Numbered from the stretch's first letter, positions 43,409 to 54,368 are shown. The stretch is 64,000 nt of DNA from Sphingobacterium hotanense (GCF_008274825.1 NZ_CP030848.1:4153618-4217617), one strand, 5' to 3'. The notes: generated by a model not told the origin, from the sequence alone. Numbers and translations: made by a program.

Positions 43409-46400
43409 TTAGAATTTTAAGTTAACACCAAATGTTACACCTTTGGTATTCGGAACGCCCGCATAGTCAATACCTACGGAACCCGATCCGATTACACCAG
43501 CACCTGCAGCACTTGTTTCTGGATCCATACCCGAATAGTTCGTGAATAACAATAAGTTCGTAGCATTTAAGTTGAATGAAGCACCTCTGATAAAGCCAGA
43601 TTTCGCTAACAAGCTCTGTGGAAGATCGTAAGAAAGGTTTACTGATCTTAAACGCAACCAGTTTACCTCTTCGATGAAGTTGCTGGTTTTGTTGATGTAG
43701 TAGTTCATGTAATAATTTTGATCTGCTACAATTTCACGAGTAACATCCTCGTATTCCCCAGTTGCAGGATTTAAAGAAACGCCAGTCATCGTGATTTTCT
43801 CACCTCTGTTTTCTGTACGTTGGCTCAATCCATATTGTGTTAACAATACCTCAGTTCCGTTAAAAATTGACCCTCCTTTGCGGAAATCAATTAAGAAAGA
43901 TAATCCCCAGTCTTTGTATCTGAAGTTGTTTGTCAAACCTCCGATAAACTTAGGCTCTCTATTTCCTAAATGAAGCGTTGCGTTGCTATTGGTTGTTGGC
44001 AAACCTGTAGTCCAGTTCAGGATATACTTACCTTCGTCATTCGTTGTCCAATCTTTACCACTGATTCCCATAAAGTCACCATCATTGAATGATGCCGCTT
44101 TACCATCAGCAACTTGTACATCGGTTACATAAAGAATGGCTAAACCACCGGGTAATGAGTTAACTTTTCCTTTGTTATGTGAAGCATTCAACATCACATC
44201 CCAAGAGAAGTTTTCTTTTTTCATTAATTCCGCAGTAAGCGTTAATTCTACCCCTTTGTTTTGTAACACCCCCGAGTTTACATATTGGAAAATACCTCCG
44301 GTTGCATTATCTACACGTGGCGATAAAATTTGATCTACGGATTTATTGTTATAGTAGGTAAATTCTAAACCGTATCTATTGTTCATGAATTTCAAATCTG
44401 TACCTACCTCGAAAGACTGTGTCTTTTCAGGAATCAAATTAGGGTTTCCTAAGGTCCATGAATTCTTATATCCTCCACCGATAGTCAATTCGTATGGATC
44501 TAAGTAAGAATTCGTTTGATAAGCCGGAGCATCTTTACCTACTTCTGCCCATGAGGTTCTAAGTTTACCGTAACTTAAGATATCGTTTTTCTCAAATAAT
44601 TCGGTGAACACTAAACTCGCGCTATAAGAAGGATACATAAAAGATTGGTTCTTTTTTGGAAGTGTCGATGACCAGTCATTTCTTAAGGTCATGCCAACAA
44701 ATGCCATGTTTTTGTATCCAACTTTTACGTCGCCAAACACCCCTATCCTTCTAATTTCCGTTCTGTTGTCTAGCACAAATCGATCTGCATCTGGTGCATT
44801 GTTGAACGAATAGAAATCAGGAATTTTGAAATTGCGCGCCTTATTTGCAGTGGATTTCGAATTGATATCCTCGGTGCTCGCTCCTAATAATAAGCTTACA
44901 TCCCACACTTCTGCAAAAGTTTTGTTTGCACTCAACAAGAAGTTGTTGGTGATGAAATTGTATTGTCTTACGTTTTGCGACAACATACCTTTTTGATATT
45001 CTCTGATTACTGCAGATCCTGCTGATACTAAAGAACGATATGTTGATGTATAATTATCGACACCTAAACGATAGGTAAAGTTCAACCAGTCGGTCAGCTG
45101 TGCATTTGTATAGAATGTTCCTAAGAAACGATTGGTTTTATCGGTTTGTGGATTTTTATAGATGGTCCAATATGGATTGTCCATACTGTTTTCCAATATA
45201 GCCTCTGGCGTATCTCCTCTACTATATAGAAACTTTTGCGATCCGTCAGCATTTAAGTAATCACGCATATCAACACTTTGCGGATATGCAATGATAGACT
45301 CCATGTATCCATTACCTCCTGAACCCCACAGACCAGTACCGGTAAGGGTTTTTGTTGTCTGACTTTGTGAATAGGCAGCATTCGCTCCGAAAGTGAAAAT
45401 ACCGAGCTTTTGCTCGCCATTAAAACGGAAGTTATAACGGCCGTAGTCTGTTGTAGGAACAATACCGGTTTGCTTTAGATGTGCCCCCGATAAATAATAA
45501 TTATTGTTTGCAGTAGCACCACTCACGTTAAAGCTGTTATCGTAGGTATAACCTGTTTCGAAGAAGTCTTCCAAGTTGTTGTAGATCGTTTCGCCTGATG
45601 AAAATGGATCACCCCAAGATAAGTTCGTGTTCAAGTCCATTAACTTACCATCAGGATTCGTTCCTAACTTATATTTCTTTTGAAGTTCGGGTAGTTTGTT
45701 TACCCAGTTTGCTCCAACACGCGAATTAACACCTACTGTAGCCGTTCCTTCTTTACCTTTTTTCGTAGTAATTACGATGGCACCGGCTGCTGCGCGAATA
45801 CCATAAAGTGCTGCCGCTGTTGGTCCTTTCAATACCGAGATTGACTCAATATCTTCCGGGTTGATATCCATTGCGCGGTTACCGTTGGTTGTCGCGATGT
45901 TGGTATTACCATCGAATGCGGACATATCGCCCATACCGGTCGAGTTATCCATCGGCATACCGTCAATAACGAATAACGGTTGGTTATCACGCTCTAAGGA
46001 AGTACCTCCACGAATAACGATGGATGCTGATGCTCCTGGAGAACCACCAGAGTTAGTAATGTTTAAGCCGGCAATCTTACCATTCAAAGAGTTGATCATG
46101 TTAGGGTTCTTGTTCTTCATCAACTCATCTGCTTTGATGTCTTGAACGGCATATCCCAAGGCTTTCTTCTCTTTCTTAATACCGAGTGCTGTTACTACAA
46201 CTTCGTCGATAGACTCCTCAGAGCTAGCGAGTTCAACGTTGTAAACACTTCCAGAGCCAACGACTTGCTGTGCTCCACTCGAGCCAATTGCTCTAAATAT
46301 TAATGTTTCGCCTGGCGCCGCTTGAATCGAAAATGAACCGTCTGCATTGGTTTGTACAGAGCGTGTAGTTCCTTTCACGATTACAGTCACATTACTCATC

Positions 46401-46510
46401 GCTTCGCCCGAAGCCGAAGTAACTTTTCCTGTAATTGCTTTTTGTTGCGCCATCAAACAAGTAGCATAGAGGCAAACCCCGAAAAAAGTAAGTAAAAATC
46501 TTCTTTTCAT
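43409..46510 (-). CDS. SusC/RagA family TonB-dependent outer-membrane transporter
   Basis: Encodes 1033 residues. After a signal peptide (to about 21) comes a carboxypeptidase-regulatory-like domain (KAITGKVTSASGEAMSNVTV). A TonB-box-like DEVVVTALGIKKEKKALGYA follows near 102, then the plug (NSLNGKIAGLNITNSGGSPG and IVIRGGTSLERDNQPLFVID) and the 22-strand barrel ending in GVTFGVNLKF. It imports oligomers across the outer membrane using TonB energy and pairs with the SusD-like protein. It lacks an N-terminal STN signalling domain, so it is not directly linked to a FecR-type switch. Confidence 0.95.
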   Translation of the reverse strand: MKRRFLLTFFGVCLYATCLMAQQKAITGKVTSASGEAMSNVTVIVKGTTRSVQTNADGSFSIQAAPGETLIFRAIGSSGAQQVVGSGSVYNVELASSEESIDEVVVTALGIKKEKKALGYAVQDIKADELMKNKNPNMINSLNGKIAGLNITNSGGSPGASASIVIRGGTSLERDNQPLFVIDGMPMDNSTGMGDMSAFDGNTNIATTNGNRAMDINPEDIESISVLKGPTAAALYGIRAAAGAIVITTKKGKEGTATVGVNSRVGANWVNKLPELQKKYKLGTNPDGKLMDLNTNLSWGDPFSSGETIYNNLEDFFETGYTYDNSFNVSGATANNNYYLSGAHLKQTGIVPTTDYGRYNFRFNGEQKLGIFTFGANAAYSQSQTTKTLTGTGLWGSGGNGYMESIIAYPQSVDMRDYLNADGSQKFLYSRGDTPEAILENSMDNPYWTIYKNPQTDKTNRFLGTFYTNAQLTDWLNFTYRLGVDNYTSTYRSLVSAGSAVIREYQKGMLSQNVRQYNFITNNFLLSANKTFAEVWDVSLLLGASTEDINSKSTANKARNFKIPDFYSFNNAPDADRFVLDNRTEIRRIGVFGDVKVGYKNMAFVGMTLRNDWSSTLPKKNQSFMYPSYSASLVFTELFEKNDILSYGKLRTSWAEVGKDAPAYQTNSYLDPYELTIGGGYKNSWTLGNPNLIPEKTQSFEVGTDLKFMNNRYGLEFTYYNNKSVDQILSPRVDNATGGIFQYVNSGVLQNKGVELTLTAELMKKENFSWDVMLNASHNKGKVNSLPGGLAILYVTDVQVADGKAASFNDGDFMGISGKDWTTNDEGKYILNWTTGLPTTNSNATLHLGNREPKFIGGLTNNFRYKDWGLSFLIDFRKGGSIFNGTEVLLTQYGLSQRTENRGEKITMTGVSLNPATGEYEDVTREIVADQNYYMNYYINKTSNFIEEVNWLRLRSVNLSYDLPQSLLAKSGFIRGASFNLNATNLLLFTNYSGMDPETSAAGAGVIGSGSVGIDYAGVPNTKGVTFGVNLKF

Positions 46511-46704
46511 GTTTGATAGATGTTTTAAAATAAGGTTTTGAATAAAATAGATATGGCTATCAATAATTTAGTCAAGGCAATTCTACGAAAAAAAACTAAT
46601 ACTTTGCGTTTTTATGCAACTTTATTTTAAAACACGCTAAAAATTAGCTGATATAGATATCATTTACCTATTATCACTTAGAGAAACAGCAAAAAATCAA
46701 CAGC

Positions 46705-47937
46705 TTATATTTTATTTTGCGGTTTATTTCTACCGATCGCCATTAATGAAGGCGTTAGAAATGAAGCGACTCCGATTAAGAAGCATAAGATGCCGGCAAT
46801 AATAAAGGCATTTGCTACGCCTATGTTATCTGCGATGTTTCCGGCAAACAATAAGCCGATCAAACTTGGCAGTATGGCGAAGCTAAAATACAAGGAGAAT
46901 ACTCGTCCTAACATGTCGGGCGCGATCTCCTCTTGTATGATCGTCATGAACGAAGCGGAGAAAATAGACATCGCCATCCCCCCTAAACCGGTAAGTACAG
47001 CAAACACAATAAATAGATTCGGGCTAAGAATTCCCGAAACAACGAACGTGAATCCCAACAGCATGTGCATCGTGTTGACCATGATTACCTTTCTAATCTC
47101 TACTTTGAAAGCCGATAGCAAGGACCCGCCGACCAGCATCCCGACACCCCAGACGATTTCTACAACACTCATTTCAAATTCAGCCCCCTTGAAGTGATCG
47201 ATGGTTAACAAAGGGAACATGATGGCAACTGGCATAATCCCCACCGTTGCCAACATCGAGTAGAGGAACATTCGGTTTAGCCCTTTATTTTGATGAATAG
47301 CTAAAAAGCCAAGTTTTAAGTCCCGCCAAACTTGTTGTATGGAGCCGGAAACCTTCGTCTTGACATGCGGAATGCTAACGAATAATAAACTAGTAATGGC
47401 GAGAATCGCCCCAATAATATCCAAATACAATACTTTATTGATTGGAAAGGATGCAATTGCCAGTGCACCCATGGCAGGTCCGGCGATCTGGCTTATCGAC
47501 TGCAACATTTGATTGACTCCTGATACACGCAATAATTGGTCCTCAGGAACTAGTAAAGGAGCGATAGCCTGCATCGCCGGAGAATGAAAAGCAGACCCCA
47601 CCGATCGCAATGCCATGATCAAATAAACCAACTCCAGATGGATAGCACCTTCGCGAAGAACAAAGGTCATCAGGAAGGTACAAAATGCAATAAATGCATC
47701 AGCAAAGATCATCACCTTTTTACGGTTCCAACGATCAATATAGACGCCCGCAAAAGGGCCGATAATAGCTTGAGGTAATAAAGCAGCGATAGCCGAATAG
47801 GCTAAAATCTCCGCTGACTTGAACTCGATACTTAACCAAATAACAACTGCAAAATTAACTGCCGAACTCGTTAGCAAAGAGACAAACTGCCCAGCCCATA
47901 TAAATAGATAGGTTTTAACCCAATTCTTCTTTTCCAT
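46705..47937 (-). CDS. MFS transporter (macrolide-efflux-like MFS_3 type)
   Basis: Encodes 410 residues with about twelve membrane helices. The N-terminus WVKTYLFIWAGQFVSLLTSS and the loop FAGVYIDRWNRKKVMIFAD (the MFS motif A region) are typical of the Mef-like efflux group, which pumps small molecules out with proton exchange. The second half has GVGMLVGGSLLSAF and FSASFMTIIQEEIAPDMLGR. There is no fused regulator or dedicated resistance gene nearby, so the substrate is open. It stands between SusC and the suf operon, all on the minus strand. Confidence 0.85.
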   Translation of the reverse strand: MEKKNWVKTYLFIWAGQFVSLLTSSAVNFAVVIWLSIEFKSAEILAYSAIAALLPQAIIGPFAGVYIDRWNRKKVMIFADAFIAFCTFLMTFVLREGAIHLELVYLIMALRSVGSAFHSPAMQAIAPLLVPEDQLLRVSGVNQMLQSISQIAGPAMGALAIASFPINKVLYLDIIGAILAITSLLFVSIPHVKTKVSGSIQQVWRDLKLGFLAIHQNKGLNRMFLYSMLATVGIMPVAIMFPLLTIDHFKGAEFEMSVVEIVWGVGMLVGGSLLSAFKVEIRKVIMVNTMHMLLGFTFVVSGILSPNLFIVFAVLTGLGGMAMSIFSASFMTIIQEEIAPDMLGRVFSLYFSFAILPSLIGLLFAGNIADNIGVANAFIIAGILCFLIGVASFLTPSLMAIGRNKPQNKI

Positions 47938-48148
47938 AAAATATAAATGATATGATTATACAACTCCAGTCGCGGAGTACAACTAAATAATAAATAGAGA
48001 TGCTTAAGACTAGTTATTTAGTCCAAGCTCTAAAGGCATATGTTGTATAATTAAATGCTAGCATAGCACAAAAATAAAATATTCCCTCAAATTAACAAGC
48101 CTTTTACATTCTGTACCGGATTACTTTTGTCTAAAATGCAATAAAAAA

Positions 48149-48180
48149 AAAGCGTCTAAGATTTCTCCTAAACGCTTTCT
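48149..48180 (-). terminator. Terminator of the suf operon
   Basis: A stem of about 12 bp (GAAAGCGTTTAGG pairing with CTTAGACGCTTT, two G-T pairs) followed on the minus strand by at least eight T, about 21 nt after the sufD stop. Confidence 0.8.
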
Positions 48181-48200
48181 ATACTAAAACTACACTACTA

Positions 48201-49529
48201 TTAGCTTTCCAATCCTCTGGCTACTAATTCTTCTACATAATGCTTAATTGTATCATTTGAGAACTTTGAAGTTACATCAAATGCGAAAGCATGTACTAAT
48301 AGAATACGAGCAGAGTCTTCCCCAATACCGCGAGCACGCAGATAGAACAATGCTTCGTCATCGAACTGACCCATGGTACAGCCGTGAGAACATTTTACAT
48401 CATCTGCAAAGATCTCTAATTGAGGCTTGGTAAATACGGTAGACTTCTCACCGATCAACATGTTGTTGTTCTGCTGGAAGGCATTAGTTTTCTGTGCATC
48501 TTCGCGCACGAAAATCTTACCGTTAAATACTGCTGTGGCCTCTTCTTGAGGAATATTTTTATACCATTCGTAAGATTCACAATGAGGTTTCATGTGATCT
48601 ACGATCGTATGGTTATCTACAAATTGTTTCTTATTTAACAAGTTTATACCGTATAAATGCGACTCTACCTGCTCTGCATCCAAACGAATGTTGATATCAT
48701 TGCGAACAAATGCCGGGCCTGGGAAAGTACAGTTATAGTTATTATATAAACTATGCTTTTCTTGGTAAACCTCTGTATGGTTGATATAATGGCCAGACTC
48801 AGCTGCTAACTGCAGGTAATAATGTTGAATCTTTGCATTCTCTTCCGCTACAATCTCTGTTACCTTATTGTTTAAATTGCTTGCTGAATTTGCTGCTGTG
48901 ATATAGCTCTCAACGATCTCTATCTCGGCATTGGGTTCAACTACAATTAAGTTTCTTGTTTGAGCAAAGAAGTCTTTACCACCAGTTGCAACATGTACAA
49001 TGTGCAAAGGTTTAGAAACCACTTTATTCTTAGCTACCGAAATATAAACTCCCGATGTATGTAATGCTGTGTTCAAAGCCACCATCGCACTGTCAGTTTT
49101 ATCCGCGTGCTGTGCGAAATGCTTTTGGAAGTTCACTTCATCCTGTGCGTCTTCGATAGACTTTACAGTCAAACCAATTTCATCTTCCAACGAAGAGAAT
49201 GCCAGTACATATTGGCCGTTGACCAATACAATACGGTGTGCATCCAATCCTGGAATATCGGCAGCATCAAAGTCTAAATTCGCAACATCCACATCCTCAT
49301 TCAAAAGATAAGTCTTGTTAACCAAGTTGTGGATATTCGTATATTTCCAATCCTCGTTCTTAACCGTTGGGAACCCCAGTTCTTGAAAGCGTGCAAAAGC
49401 ATCTTGTCTGATCGACTTAACAGCCGATGACTCGTTGCTAGCTTCCAATTCCTGAAATGTTGCAGTCAACTGTTGGAATAAGGAGTTTGCTACTAGTGTG
49501 CTCATGTTATTTGTTATCAATCCGCTCAT
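48201..49529 (-). CDS. sufD: Fe-S cluster assembly protein SufD
   Basis: Encodes 442 residues from the ATG at 49529; an in-frame ATG at 49505 (434 residues) is an equally reasonable start. PTVKNEDWKYTNIHNLVNK is the conserved N-terminal part of SufD. The C-terminal SufBD core has VDNHTIVDHMKPHCESYEWY and EIFADDVKCSHGCTMGQFDD with ALFYLRARGI. SufD forms a complex with SufB and SufC on which clusters are built. It is the last gene of sufB-sufC-sufD. No cysteine desulfurase (sufS) or sufE follows; a terminator does. Confidence 0.94.
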   Translation of the reverse strand: MSGLITNNMSTLVANSLFQQLTATFQELEASNESSAVKSIRQDAFARFQELGFPTVKNEDWKYTNIHNLVNKTYLLNEDVDVANLDFDAADIPGLDAHRIVLVNGQYVLAFSSLEDEIGLTVKSIEDAQDEVNFQKHFAQHADKTDSAMVALNTALHTSGVYISVAKNKVVSKPLHIVHVATGGKDFFAQTRNLIVVEPNAEIEIVESYITAANSASNLNNKVTEIVAEENAKIQHYYLQLAAESGHYINHTEVYQEKHSLYNNYNCTFPGPAFVRNDINIRLDAEQVESHLYGINLLNKKQFVDNHTIVDHMKPHCESYEWYKNIPQEEATAVFNGKIFVREDAQKTNAFQQNNNMLIGEKSTVFTKPQLEIFADDVKCSHGCTMGQFDDEALFYLRARGIGEDSARILLVHAFAFDVTSKFSNDTIKHYVEELVARGLES

Positions 49530-49553
49530 TACCTCTTTTTTAATTCCTTCCGG

Positions 49554-50312
49554 TTAGGCGTTCTGCGTATCTAATTCTTTTAACCAGTCGTAACCTTTTT
49601 CTTCTAACTCTAAAGCCAATTCTTTTGGACCCGATTTCACGATACGTCCATCGTACAACACGTGTACAAAATCCGGAACGATATAATCCAATAAACGTTG
49701 GTAGTGTGTAATCACTACGAAAGCATTATTTTCCGATCGCAATTGGTTAACGCCATTTGACACAATACGCAATGCGTCAATATCCAAACCTGAATCTGTC
49801 TCGTCCAAGATTGCTAACTTCGGATTCAACATCGCTAATTGGAAGATCTCATTACGCTTTTTCTCACCACCGGAGAAACCTTCGTTCAAAGAACGGTTCG
49901 CTAAGTTCGCTGAGAACTCAACAAGTTTCTGTTTATCCTTAACCGTTTGCAAAAACTCCTTAGCCTCCATTGGCGGAAGTCCTTTGTACTCACGGATATC
50001 GTTTACCGCAGTTTTAAGAAAGTTGATGTTCGAAACACCAGGGATTTCAACAGGATATTGAAAAGCTAAGAACAGACCTTCACGAGCGCGGTCTTCCGGT
50101 GATAGATCTAATAAATCAACACCATCTAACAATACTTGTCCGCCAGTTACTTCGTATGTATCACGTCCTGCAAGAACATTCCCTAAGGTACTTTTACCAG
50201 CACCGTTCGGGCCCATGATCGCATGAACTTCTCCTGCTTTAATCTCTAAGTTTAACCCCTTTAATATTTGTTTGTCTTCAACAGACGCATGCAAATTTTT
50301 AATGCTTAACAT
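49554..50312 (-). CDS. sufC: Fe-S cluster assembly ATPase SufC
   Basis: Encodes 252 residues from the ATG at 50312; an extension to 50354 does not fit the family. Walker A is GPNGAGKST near 35, the ABC signature LNEGFSGGEKKR lies near 140, and AILDETDSGLDIDAL is Walker B. SufC is an ABC-type ATPase that drives SufB-SufD rearrangement but has no membrane part. Typical SufC size is about 250. It is sandwiched between sufB and sufD on the minus strand. Confidence 0.95.
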   Translation of the reverse strand: MLSIKNLHASVEDKQILKGLNLEIKAGEVHAIMGPNGAGKSTLGNVLAGRDTYEVTGGQVLLDGVDLLDLSPEDRAREGLFLAFQYPVEIPGVSNINFLKTAVNDIREYKGLPPMEAKEFLQTVKDKQKLVEFSANLANRSLNEGFSGGEKKRNEIFQLAMLNPKLAILDETDSGLDIDALRIVSNGVNQLRSENNAFVVITHYQRLLDYIVPDFVHVLYDGRIVKSGPKELALELEEKGYDWLKELDTQNA

Positions 50313-50375
50313 ATTCTTTCTATTGCGTATTTTGACTGGGATATCACATCCCAAGCATGTACTTCTAAAACTTTA

Positions 50376-51827
50376 TTAACCTACAGAACCTTCTAACGAA
50401 ATAGCTAGTAATTTCTGCGCTTCAACAGCAAACTCCATCGGTAATTGGTTCAACACCTCTTTGGCATAACCATTCACGATTAACCCTACGGCTTTCTCCG
50501 AGTCAATACCACGTTGATTTAAGTAGAATACTTGATCCTCGCCAATCTTCGACGTCGTAGCCTCGTGCTCTAGCGTTGCTGTTTTGTTTTTATTTTCGAT
50601 ATATGGGAAAGTGTGTGCTCCACAACGGTCACCGATCAATAAACTATCACATTGTGTAAAGTTTCTTGAGTTATCCGCGTTCGGACCAATCTTCACTAAA
50701 CCTCTATAGCTGTTATGGCTCTTTCCGGCAGAGATACCTTTCGAAATAATCTTCGAACGTGTATTCTTTCCTAAGTGAATCATCTTTGTACCGGTATCAG
50801 CAACCTGCATGTTACGTGTCATAGCAACCGAGTAGAATTCGCCTACAGAGTGGTCTCCTTTTAGGATCACACCAGGATATTTCCACGTAATCGCCGAACC
50901 TGTTTCCACCTGCGTCCAAGAGATTTTTGAGTGATCGCCTTTACAGATACCACGCTTAGTAACGAAGTTGTAAATCCCTCCCTTACCATCCTTGTCTCCA
51001 GGATACCAGTTCTGAACCGTAGAATATTTAATCTCCGCATTGCGAAGAGCGATTAATTCTACAACAGCAGCGTGTAATTGATTTTCATCACGCATAGGTG
51101 CTGTACATCCTTCCAAATACGAAACATACGAATCCTCATCGGCGATGATTAATGTACGTTCGAATTGTCCGGTGTTTTGCGCATTGATACGGAAATAAGT
51201 CGATAGCTCCATCGGACAGTGTACCCCTTTAGGGATATACACGAAAGATCCGTCGGAAAATACCGCTGAGTTCAACGCTGCATAAATATTATCAGTCTGT
51301 GGAACCACAGTACCTAAGTATTCTTTTACTAATTCAGGATGCTCTTGAACAGCTTCTCCAAATGAACAGAAAATAACGCCTTTCTCTTTCAACTTCTCAC
51401 GGAACGTAGTTTTTACAGATACCGAGTCAAACACAGCATCTACAGCAACCACACCTGCTAAAATCTTCTGCTCATCCAATGGAATCCCAAGCTTCTCGAA
51501 AGTTGCTAATAACTCCGGATCCACCTCATCCATACTCTCCAATTGCTTTTTAGGCTTCGGTGCAGCATAGTAGGAAAGATCTTGGAAGTCTACTTCAGGA
51601 TTCTCAAAGTTTTGCCAAGTAGGCATTTTCATAGTTTGGAAATGACGAAATGCTTTCAATCTCCATTCCAATAGCCATTCAGGTTCATTCTTCTTTGCTG
51701 AGATTAAACGAACGGTATCTTCATTGAGCCCTTTTGGCGCAATATCCATCTCGATATCCGTCGTAAATCCGTACTTATATTCTTCGAGCTCTAACTCTTT
51801 TAATAAATCGTCGTCTTTGGTGCTCAT
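50376..51827 (-). CDS. sufB: Fe-S cluster assembly protein SufB
   Basis: Encodes 483 residues, the normal length. [40 protein letters not shown] and [20 protein letters not shown] are hallmark blocks, and [20 protein letters not shown] and [20 protein letters not shown] follow. SufB receives sulfur and iron and is the scaffold of the SufBC2D complex. It is the first gene of the operon and faces away from the Lrp gene. A candidate -7 box (TAACTTTG) lies about 50 nt upstream. Confidence 0.97.
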   Translation of the reverse strand: MSTKDDDLLKELELEEYKYGFTTDIEMDIAPKGLNEDTVRLISAKKNEPEWLLEWRLKAFRHFQTMKMPTWQNFENPEVDFQDLSYYAAPKPKKQLESMDEVDPELLATFEKLGIPLDEQKILAGVVAVDAVFDSVSVKTTFREKLKEKGVIFCSFGEAVQEHPELVKEYLGTVVPQTDNIYAALNSAVFSDGSFVYIPKGVHCPMELSTYFRINAQNTGQFERTLIIADEDSYVSYLEGCTAPMRDENQLHAAVVELIALRNAEIKYSTVQNWYPGDKDGKGGIYNFVTKRGICKGDHSKISWTQVETGSAITWKYPGVILKGDHSVGEFYSVAMTRNMQVADTGTKMIHLGKNTRSKIISKGISAGKSHNSYRGLVKIGPNADNSRNFTQCDSLLIGDRCGAHTFPYIENKNKTATLEHEATTSKIGEDQVFYLNQRGIDSEKAVGLIVNGYAKEVLNQLPMEFAVEAQKLLAISLEGSVG

Positions 51828-52157
51828 ATCGCTTTCACTTAATTATCGAGGCTTTTGCCCCCATGTTTTGAATGGCAAAGTTACGACTAAAAAAGCATAA
51901 AACAGTAGACTTTCTACGCTCACAACGCACATTCATAGAAAAAAAATGACAAATATCATTTATTTTGCCCCTAAAGCATTTTTACCAAAAATATTATGAC
52001 AATGACGTGATTAGTATAATTAAAAACAATATCAATAATCGTCGTGTATAAGAGAAATCTATTGCATTAATGCTTATAGTTGTTAAAAAAACAATTTGCC
52101 AAATAAACCAAATTTAATTTTGTACATTTATCTTTCTAATACAAATTTGAAAAGCCT
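51828..52157. promoter_or_regulatory. Divergent control region between sufB and the Lrp/AsnC gene
   Basis: Candidate -7 boxes: TAACTTTG at 51883-51876 (minus, for sufB) and TAATTTTG at 52115-52122 (plus, for the Lrp gene), the latter with TTTG at 52095-52098 and a 16-nt gap. The middle (about 51940-52090) is AT-rich without a gene. No Fur- or IscR-type palindrome was recognised by eye. Confidence 0.45.
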
Positions 52158-52628
52158 ATGTCGTACCAACCAGACAAAACGGATCTAAAAATTCTGAAGC
52201 TATTACAAGAGAATGGTAGGATTACCAATTTGCAACTAGCAACCAATATTGGACTGTCGCCAGCCCCTACCCTAGAACGCGTAAGAAAGCTTGAAAACTC
52301 CGGATTCATAAAGAGTTATCATGCGTTTGTCGATGAGGAAAAGCTAGGCTTAGGCATCAAATCATTTATACAGATATCCTTAGACTTTCATACCCATAAT
52401 GCGATCCCTGAGTTTGTAGAAGCAGTACGTGCTATTCCTGAGGTTACTGAATGTCACCACGTGACAGGTAACTGCGATTTCATGTTGAAGGTGTATGTTA
52501 AAGATATCAAGGCATATGAAGCCGTTATCATGGAAAAGATTTCAAAAATCCCTTTCGTTAAGACGTTTCAAACCATGATGATTATGTCTACCAGTAAAAA
52601 AGAGCCTATCGTGCCATTGGAATACTAG
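52158..52628 (+). CDS. Lrp/AsnC family transcriptional regulator
   Basis: Encodes 156 residues. The N-terminal helix-turn-helix (KTDLKILKLLQENGRITNLQ, NIGLSPAPTLERVRKLENSG) is followed by the RAM effector-binding domain (IQISLDFHTHNAIPEFVEAV, VTECHHVTGNCDFMLKVYVK). Lrp-type proteins bind amino acids and control metabolic genes. A candidate promoter lies 36 nt upstream, and the next gene follows after 7 nt, so they form an operon. The effector is not predictable from the sequence alone. Confidence 0.93.
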   Translation: MSYQPDKTDLKILKLLQENGRITNLQLATNIGLSPAPTLERVRKLENSGFIKSYHAFVDEEKLGLGIKSFIQISLDFHTHNAIPEFVEAVRAIPEVTECHHVTGNCDFMLKVYVKDIKAYEAVIMEKISKIPFVKTFQTMMIMSTSKKEPIVPLEY

Positions 52629-52635
52629 CGAACGA

Positions 52636-53700
52636 ATGAGTTACAAAGATTTTGCTATTATATTAACTTGGCCCGATGCGACCATCCGAGGAGATGAAAA
52701 ATGGATGATGTTTTTCAAGAAAATCGGCTTGGTCAAAAATCTAAACTTCAAAGTTGGGCATACCGGTGTGGTCATTGTTGACCATCACTCGGGCGAGATG
52801 TTGTTTTACGACTTTGGTCGTTATATCACTCCTCGCGGTTATGGACGTGCAAGATCGAAAGACTCAGACCCTAAACTCAACATTCAACTCAAAGCTGTTG
52901 TCGAACGCAATAAGATTAAAAACATCGATCAGATCGTCGAATATTTTGAAGATATGAAGCCCGCCATGTACGGAGAAGGCCGCCTATTCTTCAACATCGT
53001 CAGTGACATCGACTTTCACCAAGCCAAGGCTTATGGGGATTATTGCGTCGAACAAGGTACATACCCCTACGGCGCGGTCGCCAAAAACAACAACAACTGC
53101 TCGCGCTTCATCACGCGAATGTTGATGAAAGCGTCTGATAAATACCATTATTGGCACGGGATCAACCTGCCGGAAACTATCAAAGCTAGTCCTATAAGCA
53201 ATGTTGTCAACGCAAACAAAGACCGCATTGTTTATAGTTACTCACCCACAGACGGTCTGCAAAGCTTCCGCATGAATAGATGGCAATCCTTTGGATTCCT
53301 ATTGAAACAATTGGGTGATAATGTATTCCGAAATAAAGCAAATCAACTGCCGACCGACTTGATAATCGGCGCAATGGCGTTCGGTTCAAAACCAATCACC
53401 GTCCCAAAACACGCTAAGTACTTAGGAGGCGTCGGTGATGGCGCCTGGTACTATCTCAACCAGCGCAACGACTTCAATGTTGAAATAAGTCGCTATACTA
53501 CGCAAGGCGAATTAGAATATGTGGTATTAGGTGAATCGACAGAACCTATCCGCTTATCGGAGGAGTGGGAAATAGCCTATGATAGTCATCTCCTCTTCAC
53601 TCACATTACCCAACACGGGCGCAAAATCCGCATCAAGCACCTTCAGCAACTTCCGCTAGAGGAATTCAAATTTAAAAATCTACAAGAAAGATACGCTTAG
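52636..53700 (+). CDS. DUF6695-like protein with a possible permuted papain fold
   Basis: Encodes 354 residues and begins [20 protein letters not shown], typical of a conserved Bacteroidota family that I associate with DUF6695. [17 protein letters not shown] has a His in the spot expected for permuted NlpC/P60-like proteins, and [19 protein letters not shown] carries a candidate nucleophilic Cys, so a thiol hydrolase role is possible (inference). The C-terminal third is beta-rich and has no known motif. It follows the Lrp gene in the same operon and overlaps the end of ung by 4 nt. No signal peptide is present, so it is cytoplasmic. Confidence 0.6.
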   Translation: MSYKDFAIILTWPDATIRGDEKWMMFFKKIGLVKNLNFKVGHTGVVIVDHHSGEMLFYDFGRYITPRGYGRARSKDSDPKLNIQLKAVVERNKIKNIDQIVEYFEDMKPAMYGEGRLFFNIVSDIDFHQAKAYGDYCVEQGTYPYGAVAKNNNNCSRFITRMLMKASDKYHYWHGINLPETIKASPISNVVNANKDRIVYSYSPTDGLQSFRMNRWQSFGFLLKQLGDNVFRNKANQLPTDLIIGAMAFGSKPITVPKHAKYLGGVGDGAWYYLNQRNDFNVEISRYTTQGELEYVVLGESTEPIRLSEEWEIAYDSHLLFTHITQHGRKIRIKHLQQLPLEEFKFKNLQERYA

Positions 53701-54368
53701 ACTTGCCAGTCGATAGGTTCTAGCTGATGATGCTTTAAAAACTCATTGGCCTGCGAGAAATGGGCACTCCCAAAAAAGCCACGATACACTGACAAGGGTG
53801 ATGGATGCACCGCTGTCAGAATCAAATGCTTGTTAGCATCGATTAATGCTGATTTCTTAATCGCATAGCTCCCCCACAGCATAAACACCACATGTTCTTT
53901 TTTATCCGATATCTCTTTGATAATCGAATCTGTAAATTGCTCCCAGCCACGCTTCTGATGCGATGCTGCTTCATGCGCACGAACCGTTAGGGTGGCATTT
54001 AACAATAAAACACCCTGCTCTGCCCATTTGGTTAAATCACCATGATTCGGATAGGTGAAACCCGGGATATCAGTGACCAATTCCGTATAGATATTCTTTA
54101 GGGAAGGCGGAAGAGCCATGCCTTTCGGCACGGAGAACGACAAACCATGTGCTTGTCCATCATTGTGATAAGGATCCTGTCCCAGAATCACCACTTTAAC
54201 GTTTGAAAGGGGAGTCAATTTGAAAGCATTAAAGACCAATTCGTTCGGAGGGAAGACCTTATGCAAGGAACGCTCATTTTGCACAAAAGCCGACAAGGCT
54301 TTCATCTTTTCTGTTGCAAAGAGTGGTTTTAAGATTGGGTCCCAAGTGGAATCAAAACGTTCTGACAT
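53697..54368 (-). CDS. ung: Uracil-DNA glycosylase (family 1)
   Basis: Encodes 223 residues, normal for family 1. GQDPYH (63-68) includes the catalytic Asp65, and HPSPLS begins at His188, the second catalytic residue. [20 protein letters not shown] and [10 protein letters not shown] are further hallmarks. It removes uracil from DNA to start base excision repair. It overlaps the convergent DUF6695 gene by 4 nt. It is a single-gene unit. Confidence 0.97.
   Translation of the reverse strand: MSERFDSTWDPILKPLFATEKMKALSAFVQNERSLHKVFPPNELVFNAFKLTPLSNVKVVILGQDPYHNDGQAHGLSFSVPKGMALPPSLKNIYTELVTDIPGFTYPNHGDLTKWAEQGVLLLNATLTVRAHEAASHQKRGWEQFTDSIIKEISDKKEHVVFMLWGSYAIKKSALIDANKHLILTAVHPSPLSVYRGFFGSAHFSQANEFLKHHQLEPIDWQV

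Noticed and set aside
46790..47197. 135-codon plus-strand frame
   Set aside because: Antisense to the MFS transporter; the mirrored codon pattern of a membrane gene explains its openness.
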